From Enhygromyxa salina (lineage in GTDB: Bacteria > Myxococcota_A > Polyangia > Nannocystales > Nannocystaceae), in the NCBI RefSeq assembly GCF_002994635.1, contig NZ_PVNL01000042.1, forward strand, positions 1-64,000: a stretch of 64,000 bases of DNA, in the 5' to 3' direction. Of this stretch, positions 1 to 7,001 are shown one piece after another (the stretch's first letter is position 1; every line of letters starts with the position of its first letter). The translations under genes and the position numbers were made by a program. The notes below the pieces were generated by a model, which made no database searches, was not told the origin of the DNA, and saw nothing but the letters and a program-made list of their open reading frames with translations.

Positions 1-24
1 CAGCAAATCACTCGTGATTTGCTG
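1..24. repeat. Perfect 11-bp inverted repeat
   Basis: Two 11-base arms (1-11 and 14-24) are exact reverse complements around a 2-base centre. The palindrome sits at the window edge, just outside the larger hairpin at 36-126, so it could be an operator, part of a terminator or part of a compound REP element. What lies to its left is not visible. Confidence 0.6.
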
Positions 25-35
25 ACCGCCTCGTT

Positions 36-126
36 CCCCAGTCAGCCCGACCTCGAGCCGAGCGAAGCGAGGTGGCGACACGCGCGGAGGCGAAGCCGAG
101 CACGAGTCGCGTCGGGCTGACTGGGG
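36..126. repeat. REP-like long hairpin
   Basis: Perfect 16-bp arms at 36-51 and 111-126 enclose smaller GC-rich stem-loops, including a GAGCGAAGCGAGG-type loop at about 57-72 and a GGCGAAGCC stem at about 89-97. The same GAGCGAAGCGA / GAGGCGxAGCCGAG vocabulary recurs at 25411-25465, which suggests a dispersed extragenic palindromic element. It ends directly at the stop codon of the next gene and may also stop transcription. Confidence 0.6.
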
Positions 127-127
127 T

Positions 128-541
128 CTAAAGAGCCCGCATCAGGGGCTGGGTCTTGCGAGCGCCCATCGCGACCTTCTGATCGCCGTCGAGCGCGGCT
201 TGGGCCCATACCATGGCGTCGGCGCGCTCGTTGAAGAACCCATACGGGACCGCGGGCGGCTGCAACGCGTACAGCGCCCGGACTCGCTCGCGCGTCATGG
301 TGCCAGTCACGAACGCGATGCCGCGGTGCAGCTGACCGATCGCCTGGGCGCGGCTGAGCTGCCACCGCTGGTTCGGCACCTCGACGATTCCGAGGTTAGG
401 TGCGCTGCCGTCGATCACCATCGCGAAGGGCTTCCCCCTCGCCAGGTTCGCGTCGAGGCTGCGCAGGTAGCTGGAGAACTCGTCCTCGCCGAGCCGGCCA
501 CCGAGCACGAACACAGACACCAAGGGACTCACCGTCGACAT
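128..541 (-). CDS. Hypothetical protein, SpoIIAA/STAS-like size and pattern
   Basis: A 138-residue soluble protein if the ATG at 541 is used; another in-frame ATG lies at 553. Sequence further upstream in this frame is AT-richer and reads as non-coding. Alternating hydrophobic strands and helices, including a VIDGSAP-type segment after a strand and a C-terminal FNERADAMVWAQ helix, recall small alpha/beta proteins of the SpoIIAA-like group common in myxobacteria. I do not recognise a named family and assign no function. The gene stands alone, reading leftward from an AT-richer intergenic region shared with the gene at 970. Confidence 0.6.
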   Translation of the reverse strand: MSTVSPLVSVFVLGGRLGEDEFSSYLRSLDANLARGKPFAMVIDGSAPNLGIVEVPNQRWQLSRAQAIGQLHRGIAFVTGTMTRERVRALYALQPPAVPYGFFNERADAMVWAQAALDGDQKVAMGARKTQPLMRAL

Positions 542-969
542 GCCGTCATGCATGACATGTTTTACTGAAGGTGTATAGAAAAATTCTCGAGGGCGAATCC
601 ACCCCAAACGCCGGCCAAAGGACCGCCCCATGCCGTTTGGGACGGTGGGAGGGTTGGCTACCAATGAGCGTACTAAAGTCCAATTGATGTTATCACCAGT
701 CCCAAAAATAGTGGATATGCCACACCCAAAGTTGGGGACGTTTACGGTGATGACTCATACCGACCACATGTTCCAATGGAGGTTATATATTTACAGGATA
801 GGTGCGCGTTCACGCGGCCTCGCGGGTGGGGCAAATCGCCCCACTGTGATGGGTGTGGGCGTCCCCACCCAAAGATCATTAATCTCATTTGCGCGGAGAT
901 CTCCCGCGGCGCGGACGCGCGAAAGATGCGCCGCTTGTTGGCCCGTGGGCAAGGCGATACACCCCGCCG
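542..969. other. Divergent intergenic region with two tandem hairpins
   Basis: This 428-base gap is clearly richer in A and T than its neighbours and separates divergent genes, so it probably holds both promoters. A perfect 7-bp stem with a 5-base loop lies at 826-844, and a second imperfect GC stem follows at about 847-868. An AAAGATCATTAATC stretch comes just after. I cannot assign -35/-10 boxes with confidence. Confidence 0.45.
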
Positions 970-1656
970 ATGCAGCCGTGGGAGACCCTGGCCGAGGCCG
1001 ACGCGCCCGATGGTGCGCGCCTCGAGCTGCGTCGGCGAGGGCACGAGTACCTGATCCGGGCGGGAGGCTGGGATCTGATGTCGAGCCGCGACGACAGCTC
1101 CGCCCGGGCGCTCGCCACGATCGGGTGCGCGGGTCTCACGAGCCGCGCGGGCGTGCGGGTGCTGATCGGCGGCCTGGGCATGGGCTACTCGCTCGCCGCG
1201 GCCTGCGAGCTGCTCGGTCCCGACGCGCAGATCGAGGTCGCCGAGTTGGTTCCCGCGATCGTCGAGTGGAACCAGGGCCCGATCGCCGCGCTCGCTGGTC
1301 GCCCGCTCGACGATCCCCGCGTCCGCGTCCACCACGGCGACGTCGCCACGCGGATCGAGCAGGTTCGTGATCACTTCGACGCGATCCTGCTCGACGTCGA
1401 CAACGGCCCCGACCCCCTCGCGCACGATCACAACGCGCGACTGTACGGCGCCGCGGGCCTGCGCGCGGCCCACCTCGCGCTGCGCAGCTCGGGCGTGCAC
1501 GCGGTGTGGTCGTACTCGAGCGCTGGCAGCTTCGCCCGGACCCTCGAGCGCGCTGGCTTCGAGGCTTCCGTGCATCCGGTCCCCAACCATGGTCGCGATC
1601 GCGGCAGCACCCACGCGATCTGGCTGGGCCGCCGCCGCGCGCCCAAGCGACGCTGA
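970..1656 (+). CDS. Spermidine-synthase-like class I methyltransferase
   Basis: A 228-residue protein with a Rossmann methyltransferase core: a glycine-rich IGGLGMGYSLAAA loop for the nucleotide part of the cofactor, an acidic VAELVPAIVEWN segment, an HHGD segment and LLDVDNGPDPL. This order matches the SpeE-like methyltransferases. The usual N-terminal beta domain of true spermidine synthases is very short, so polyamine synthesis is uncertain and another small-molecule substrate is likely. The ATG at 970 is chosen because it opens directly onto the family-like N-terminus (MQPWETL); the longer reading upstream is low-quality. Confidence 0.75.
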   Translation: MQPWETLAEADAPDGARLELRRRGHEYLIRAGGWDLMSSRDDSSARALATIGCAGLTSRAGVRVLIGGLGMGYSLAAACELLGPDAQIEVAELVPAIVEWNQGPIAALAGRPLDDPRVRVHHGDVATRIEQVRDHFDAILLDVDNGPDPLAHDHNARLYGAAGLRAAHLALRSSGVHAVWSYSSAGSFARTLERAGFEASVHPVPNHGRDRGSTHAIWLGRRRAPKRR

Positions 1657-1719
1657 CCAGTGCGAGTCGCGTTTGCGATGCTGCGTCGCCAGGAACCTGT
1701 GCTGATGACCTGCGCCCAC

Positions 1720-2961
1720 TCAGCGCGTGAGCAGCTGCTCGAGGTGCTTCTGGACGTGACCTCGCGTCAAGCGATGCCCATCGAAGCCGGCGAGCACGGG
1801 GGCCGTGAGCTCACAGACGAGGCTCGTCAGGGTCGACAGCGACTCGACGGAACTCGCCACGAATTCGACATCGGCGCTGACCGTATCGATTGTCGACTGC
1901 CCCTGTGCGTGGTCCCACGCGTCCGGCCAGCCCGTCAACCTGCGACCCCGCAGGCCCGACCATCGCGCGAAAAAATCGACCGTGGCCTCGGGGACGCCGA
2001 GCGCGGCGGTGTAGCTCGCGACGTGCAACAGAGCCTCGCCCACACGCCACACGGGCAGGCTCACAGAGAACGCGGTCCCGAGCTCGATCCGATCGGGGTG
2101 GCTGTCTTCGTCGTAACCGCGAAGCAAGTACAGATTGCCGTCGTTGGATGTCAGCCAGTAGTCCGAGTGCGCGGGGCTGCGGTCCTGGTTCTCGAACATC
2201 CAGCACTCGACCTCCGATAGGCCCGACCCGTGATCTACGATTCGCGGGCGGATCTCGTCGCGGGTCGGGACCCACCACGGCCGCCAGCCGGTATAGCCGT
2301 GGATCGCGGCGAGCCGCTCGAGAACCTCGTCACCGGGGAGCCGCGGGTGCGGCGCTTCAAACCGGTAGCCGAGCTCGTAGGTGCCGTGGACGTAGCGGCT
2401 GGGGGCGTCGGCGTGCTCATCGAGGCGCGCCTCGAAGCGCTTGCGCATCGCCTCCAGAAACCCGCTTCCGTCGACCTCCCCCCACGGCCGATGCCATTCG
2501 ACTTGAACGATCGGACCGAGGATCGAGTACGTGTCGGGGGCGAGATCCGCGAAGCGGCGCCCCAGCCAGCTCGGCACGACGAAGACCAGCGCGCCGAGGC
2601 CACCCCAGTGGGGCAGGAGATCACGCGAAGCGTTGAGGTCGCGCAGCTGGGCCTCGTGACGCTCGGCCTGCGTTGGCGCAGCCTGGGATAGATCGAGAAC
2701 CACCAACAACGGCCGTGAGTCCTGCTCCGCACCTGAGCTCCACGCCTTCCGAGCCTCGTCGATGGTCGCGGGCTCGACAGCCAGATCCAGCCACTGGACC
2801 CGCCAGGTTGTCCTGGAGTCCAGCAAGACGGTTCCAACGAGACGCTCGACAGCCTCGCGCCCGCGCCGAGGGTCGTCGATGATCACGAGCGCAGTCGTGG
2901 GTATCGGAGATGCTGCGAGACCTCGAGCTGCGGCCTCGAGCGTGGCGAGTGGGTCACCCAT
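1720..2961 (-). CDS. STAND/iSTAND-like partner protein of the upstream ATPase
   Basis: A 413-residue protein without signal peptide. Residues about 20-150 follow a P-loop-like fold pattern (TTALVIIDDP strand, LLVVLDLSQ strand, an LNASRDLL helix, then LGALVFVVPSWLGRRFADLAPDTYSI). This resembles the nucleotidyl domain of bacterial STAND/TPR proteins, where the last segment reads LxRxFAxxAPDxWS. No intact Walker A motif is visible, so it is probably a non-hydrolysing version. The C-terminal half is unrecognised. It starts 9 bases after the stop of the ATPase gene at 2971, so the two are almost surely co-transcribed. Possible roles are conflict or signalling; this is inference. Confidence 0.6.
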   Translation of the reverse strand: MGDPLATLEAAARGLAASPIPTTALVIIDDPRRGREAVERLVGTVLLDSRTTWRVQWLDLAVEPATIDEARKAWSSGAEQDSRPLLVVLDLSQAAPTQAERHEAQLRDLNASRDLLPHWGGLGALVFVVPSWLGRRFADLAPDTYSILGPIVQVEWHRPWGEVDGSGFLEAMRKRFEARLDEHADAPSRYVHGTYELGYRFEAPHPRLPGDEVLERLAAIHGYTGWRPWWVPTRDEIRPRIVDHGSGLSEVECWMFENQDRSPAHSDYWLTSNDGNLYLLRGYDEDSHPDRIELGTAFSVSLPVWRVGEALLHVASYTAALGVPEATVDFFARWSGLRGRRLTGWPDAWDHAQGQSTIDTVSADVEFVASSVESLSTLTSLVCELTAPVLAGFDGHRLTRGHVQKHLEQLLTR

Positions 2962-2970
2962 GGCTCCGCT

Positions 2971-3972
2971 CTAGCCGAGCTGCGCGCTCAGCTCGGGGTG
3001 ACGATAAAGGGCAGGGTTGAGGTCCGCCCAGTCGTCGGCGTTTTGATACATCATGATCACGCTGTTGCTGAGCAACACCCCGAAGCGCTGAAGCTGGTCC
3101 TCGCTTGGAGGCAGGTGATCCTTGGTCTTGTGAACGTGAACGAGGGTCGGGTAGTCCGCCTGCGAGATTACCCGCGTATACCGAGCTGCGCGCTCACCTA
3201 GAGCGGCATCGAAGCGCTTGTCGCTCAGCGGCGTGCCCCAGTCCCGCGCCTGGCGAAGCATCTCTTGCAGCATGGCGACGAGCTCGCGGGGATAGCCGGC
3301 GGACGCCTGGATCATCGTCGCTACTCGCCCATCTCGCCGAATATCGTAGCGCTTCACCCGCTCGGTCAGGCCCCGCATCTGTGCCCGAGCCTTCTCGACG
3401 AACTCCGTCAGCGAGGACGCGACGTGGGTTCGCATCGCCGCACGAAACGACGGATTGCTGCTGAGTTCGAAGACCAACTTCCCGGCGTCGACACCAACGT
3501 CGAACTTCTGAAGCTCGACGCTCGTGCCGTTGAGCCAGTGCCACAACCGCGCCATCACGGACTCGTGTCCCGTGGCGTCCGGATCGAGCGCCTCGAGCTC
3601 GAGAACGGCGCGCTCGGTCTCGTACAGGATGACAAACAGAAGATCGACGATGCTCAGCGGTGAGTTGCGATCGATCCGTGACCCCGCATCGATGAGCACG
3701 GGGAACAGAGCCGCGCCCGCGGGATCGCGCAGCTTCTCGGCGATCCGCCGCAGCTCCGTCGACTTCCCCGCGCCGGGAACACCCGTGAAGAACAAGATCT
3801 TGGTCTGGTCCGCCCCCGCGAATTCGTTGGCGATGCGCCGGGCCCACGCGTGCCGACGCGGCGCCTCGTCGCGCTCGATGCGATCGATATCGACGTAGCG
3901 GTCGGCGCCCGGCTCGAGGACCTCGTGAGGGTCGCAGAGACTGATCAGGGCGTAGAGTTCATCCGGGGTCAT
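2971..3972 (-). CDS. AAA/ORC-type P-loop ATPase
   Basis: A 333-residue ATPase with a canonical Walker A GVPGAGKST at residues 64-72 and a FPVLIDAG strand near residue 95 as likely Walker B. Later helices end in a region (QASAGYPRELVAMLQEML) that resembles sensor-2/winged-helix lids of ORC/Cdc6-like ATPases. The start at ATG 3972 (MTPDELYALISL) is preferred; an upstream GTG at 4029 would add 19 residues of poor quality. It is the first gene of a two-gene operon with the STAND-like protein at 1720-2961. Such ATPase-plus-partner pairs are frequent in bacterial conflict systems, but the effector chemistry is not evident. Confidence 0.75.
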   Translation of the reverse strand: MTPDELYALISLCDPHEVLEPGADRYVDIDRIERDEAPRRHAWARRIANEFAGADQTKILFFTGVPGAGKSTELRRIAEKLRDPAGAALFPVLIDAGSRIDRNSPLSIVDLLFVILYETERAVLELEALDPDATGHESVMARLWHWLNGTSVELQKFDVGVDAGKLVFELSSNPSFRAAMRTHVASSLTEFVEKARAQMRGLTERVKRYDIRRDGRVATMIQASAGYPRELVAMLQEMLRQARDWGTPLSDKRFDAALGERAARYTRVISQADYPTLVHVHKTKDHLPPSEDQLQRFGVLLSNSVIMMYQNADDWADLNPALYRHPELSAQLG

Positions 3973-4166
3973 GCGCGTGACGGCGCGATGGTAGCAAGCG
4001 GACGAGCGCGTGCGGAGCACCGAGCTCACTTCTCAGGGCGAGCGGGCCTGAAACCGCCTCACTTCCTGGCGCAGTGCACGCCCCCCGTGCGAGTCCGCGA
4101 TCGTTGGGCTCAGGCGCAGGCTCGACAACGACCGGACTTCCGGCTTGGCCGCACGCACGCCACCAC

Positions 4167-5240
4167 TCAGCCGACCGGCGGCGGCAGCTCGTCGCAAGAG
4201 TCTTGAATGACCGACAGCGCCTGATCGAGCGCCTGCGAGAGATCACCCTGGCAGATGTCCCCCAGCACCCCGTTGGGCGCGAGGTTGGTGAACGCATGCA
4301 GGCTCGGCGCCGCGGTGGCGCTGCCGAAGTTCGAATTACAGCTGCCGTTTTGCGGGCCCGCGATCGTCACGATCACATAGCGATCCTCGCCCTGCGCAAA
4401 TTCGTCGAGGGTGAATTTGGTGTCGGCCGGCGTGGTCGTGGTGTTGTTGGCGTCGTCGTCTTCGTCGGTCAAGATCACGATCACGAACAGCGACTGGTCC
4501 CCGCGATAGAACCCTTCGTTGACGCCGCCCGGCCCCGACTTGGCGATGAACTGCTCGATCGTGTCGAGCGGTCGCTCCTTGCCAATGTCGCTGCAGTTGT
4601 TGCACGAGCTCTTGGGTAGCGGGGCGGCGCAGCTGAACGTGTCCGAGACGCTGGGCGCGGGGCCGTCGATCCACAGCTTGCCCTGCATGTCGCAGTTGGG
4701 CCAGAGTCCGCCGCCGCCCTGACCGTCGTAGAGCGCGCCGTCCAGGCCGAAGGTCGACTGGCCGTCGAGGTTGTTGACGATCGACGAATTGGTCAGGCCC
4801 AGCCGGTAGCCCAGCGCGGCGGTCATGGGATCATTGACGTAGTCGTCGAGCACCTGCACGAAGCTGGGAAAATTCGCGTTGAGGTTGGCCTTCTCCTCGC
4901 TCATCGACGCCGAGATGTCGACGATGAACAGCACGTCGATGTACTGACACCCCTCGTCACCACCGGGCCCATCGTCGACGCCCGTGTCGGCCGGCAGCAC
5001 GTCGAGCTTGGGGCCGCCGTCGGTGTCGCCGTCACCGTCTCCGTCTCCAGGATCGCCGTCGCCGTCGCCGTCTCCGTCGCCGTTGGTCGCGCCGGATCCC
5101 TGGGTGCCCGACTCGTCCGCGGTCGCGCCAAACGTGACGCCCGCGTCCGCGCTCGTGAACACGCTGCTCTCGTCGTTGGTGTCGGGGGAACAGGCGAGGA
5201 CGGCGAGGGCACAAGGGAAGATGAGGGTTCGACGTGACAT
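4167..5240 (-). CDS. Secreted lipoprotein with von Willebrand A domain and GD linker
   Basis: A 357-residue predicted lipoprotein. The signal peptide ends in an LAVLAC lipobox, followed by a Ser/Thr/Gly spacer and a (Gly-Asp)n linker (residues about 54-72). The rest is a vWA domain with the metal-site motif DISASMS and a later LTDEDDD segment. Several cysteines in CDMQ, CNNCSDIG and SCNSN contexts suggest extracellular disulfides. It is expected to sit on the cell surface and bind a ligand through Mg. It is a single gene, divergent from the TPR lipoprotein at 5356. Confidence 0.8.
   Translation of the reverse strand: MSRRTLIFPCALAVLACSPDTNDESSVFTSADAGVTFGATADESGTQGSGATNGDGDGDGDGDPGDGDGDGDTDGGPKLDVLPADTGVDDGPGGDEGCQYIDVLFIVDISASMSEEKANLNANFPSFVQVLDDYVNDPMTAALGYRLGLTNSSIVNNLDGQSTFGLDGALYDGQGGGGLWPNCDMQGKLWIDGPAPSVSDTFSCAAPLPKSSCNNCSDIGKERPLDTIEQFIAKSGPGGVNEGFYRGDQSLFVIVILTDEDDDANNTTTTPADTKFTLDEFAQGEDRYVIVTIAGPQNGSCNSNFGSATAAPSLHAFTNLAPNGVLGDICQGDLSQALDQALSVIQDSCDELPPPVG
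5026..5087 (-). repeat. GD-coding hexanucleotide tract
   Basis: Short tandem GGCGAC/GGAGAC-type hexamers encode the Gly-Asp linker of the vWA lipoprotein. Similar tracts occur in five other genes of the window. Confidence 0.7.
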
Positions 5241-5355
5241 CAGCGGCTCCGATCAGGATATTTGTACGATTCGTTGGCTTGGCGCGGGGGATTGTTGGAA
5301 TTAATAGCCGTCATTGAGTCTGCAACCTGATCGGCGTGTGTGTGACACTATCCCG

Positions 5356-5823
5356 ATGCGCCAGCCGCACTCCACCTCGATCTCCATTCTCGCGCTCACG
5401 CTGGTCTTGGCCGGCTCAGGCTGCAAGAAGAACGAACCGACCGCGGCCCCAGAAGACGACACGTGGGTGCCCGACGAGAGCCTCGAGCCCGCGGCCACCC
5501 CCACCGCTGCCGCGCCGGAGCTCTCGGAAGAAGAGCGGCTCGAGCAAGCCAAGGCGCTCTACATCCAGGCCGAACAAAAGGCGGCCGCCGAGGACTGGAC
5601 CGCGGCGGTCGACCTCTACGAGCAGGCCTACTTCCTGGTCCCCGGCAAGCACGGGTTCGCGTTCAAGGTCGGGGTCGCGGCCGACAAGGCGGGCGACTGC
5701 AAGAAGGCGACCCAGTACCTCGAGCACTTTGTCACCTACGCCGAGGCCGACAAGTATGGCGACGATCTGAAGCAGGCCAACAAGACACTGGCCGCCCTCA
5801 AAAAACAGGGCTGCAGCGACTGA
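5356..5823 (+). CDS. TPR-containing lipoprotein
   Basis: A 155-residue protein with a short signal peptide and LAGSGC lipobox (acylated Cys near residue 22), an acidic Pro/Ala spacer and a helical C-terminal half. That half holds about two TPR-like units: EQAKALYIQAEQ..DWTAAVDLYEQAYFLVP, then GVAADKAGDCKKATQYLEHFV. It probably acts as a small scaffold at the inner or outer membrane. The ATG at 5356 opens directly onto the signal peptide. No partner gene is adjacent, so no specific process can be named. Confidence 0.75.
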   Translation: MRQPHSTSISILALTLVLAGSGCKKNEPTAAPEDDTWVPDESLEPAATPTAAAPELSEEERLEQAKALYIQAEQKAAAEDWTAAVDLYEQAYFLVPGKHGFAFKVGVAADKAGDCKKATQYLEHFVTYAEADKYGDDLKQANKTLAALKKQGCSD

Positions 5824-5844
5824 GCTGCCCCGCGACTCGGGCCG

Positions 5845-6930
5845 CTACCCCGGCAGGTACTCCGGCGGCCAGAACCGCTCGCACCAGCGCCGAAATTCGA
5901 TGATCGGCCCGTCTTCGGCCAGCGGCTTGGGGTTTTGCAAGAACTTGCGCCGGGTCCAGATCATCTCGTCGCCGTCGAAGTCCTTGGTGGCGATCGCCAG
6001 GAACACCCGGGCCAGCAGATCCTCGAGCCCGCGGCTGATCACCCGTCGCGCGAGCTTGTTGACCGGGTTGTCGATCGTGCGCTTGACCGAGCTGACCACG
6101 CGAATGTGGCAATCGGTGGGGCTGACCGGCGTGATCAAGATGATGTTCATGATCTGCAGGTTGCCCTGCTCGGGCCCGAGCGTGGCGAGCGACAGCGCCA
6201 TGCCCGGACCGAGCACCCGAATGTCGAATTCGAACGGGGTCTTGATCGACTTGCCAAGCCGCTGCAGCAGCGGGCTCGGGCTCTGCGCGCCCAGGGTCCA
6301 GGTCACGCGCAGGATCGCCGAGAAGTCGCCGTCCTCGTCCTCGGACGGGTGGCGGTCGATCCCGTCGAGCTGCCAGAAGTGGACGGCGTAGAAGTGCTGA
6401 ATGTCGACGATGTTCTCGGTCGGGAAGAACACGTTGGTCGGCTTGAGCGGGCGCCCGGCGTTGGTGACCGGCTCGCTCCAGCCGTCGAAGAAGTCAGGCT
6501 CGAGGAAGCGCAGCGGCCGGTCCGGATTGGCGCGATCTGCGCCATGCCAGATGAAGATCGAGGCGGCGACCTCGTGGACCGTCCACGGCACCGACTTGAC
6601 GTGGCGCAAGCTGGTCGCGTCGGCGACGAAGTCTCCCTTGACGCACTGACCGTCGCCGTTGAAGTACAGGCCGTGGAACGGGCAGCGTACGCAGCCGTCG
6701 ACGACGCGCCCGCCGACACCCCGGTGCGCGCCGAAGTGCGGGCACTGGGCGTCGAGCACGACGACCTTGCCGGCCGCATCGCGAAACGCGATCAGCTCGT
6801 TGCCCATGTACGTGAAGTTGGTGATCTTGCCCGCGACCACGTCGCTCGAGCGCAGCGGCGAGAACCAGTCGTGCACGTACTGCGGCGGCGGCCGCATATA
6901 CCGTTTGGAGGCGTTCTTCGCCGTGGCCAT
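5845..6930 (-). CDS. Rieske non-heme iron oxygenase, sterol-desaturase-like (DAF-36/KshA group)
   Basis: A 361-residue protein with a complete Rieske 2Fe-2S site: C63-P-H65, 17 residues, then C83-x2-H86. A catalytic mononuclear-iron motif follows, E172-N-x2-D176-x2-H179-x4-H184. The FxTENxxDxxHxxxxH arrangement, and a single-component length near 360, match the Neverland/DAF-36 cholesterol 7-desaturase and KshA steroid hydroxylase group more than ring-hydroxylating dioxygenases. Electrons would come from a separate reductase, not seen here. A fatty-acid-hydroxylase/sterol-desaturase gene lies at 58452-59282, which fits sterol tailoring. The substrate is inferred, not shown. Confidence 0.8.
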   Translation of the reverse strand: MATAKNASKRYMRPPPQYVHDWFSPLRSSDVVAGKITNFTYMGNELIAFRDAAGKVVVLDAQCPHFGAHRGVGGRVVDGCVRCPFHGLYFNGDGQCVKGDFVADATSLRHVKSVPWTVHEVAASIFIWHGADRANPDRPLRFLEPDFFDGWSEPVTNAGRPLKPTNVFFPTENIVDIQHFYAVHFWQLDGIDRHPSEDEDGDFSAILRVTWTLGAQSPSPLLQRLGKSIKTPFEFDIRVLGPGMALSLATLGPEQGNLQIMNIILITPVSPTDCHIRVVSSVKRTIDNPVNKLARRVISRGLEDLLARVFLAIATKDFDGDEMIWTRRKFLQNPKPLAEDGPIIEFRRWCERFWPPEYLPG

Positions 6931-7001
6931 TGCGGCCGCAGGCTACCACGAACCACGCAAGGCATAGACACAGGCCCCTCAGCTGCTAAAAACGCTCCCG
7001 C

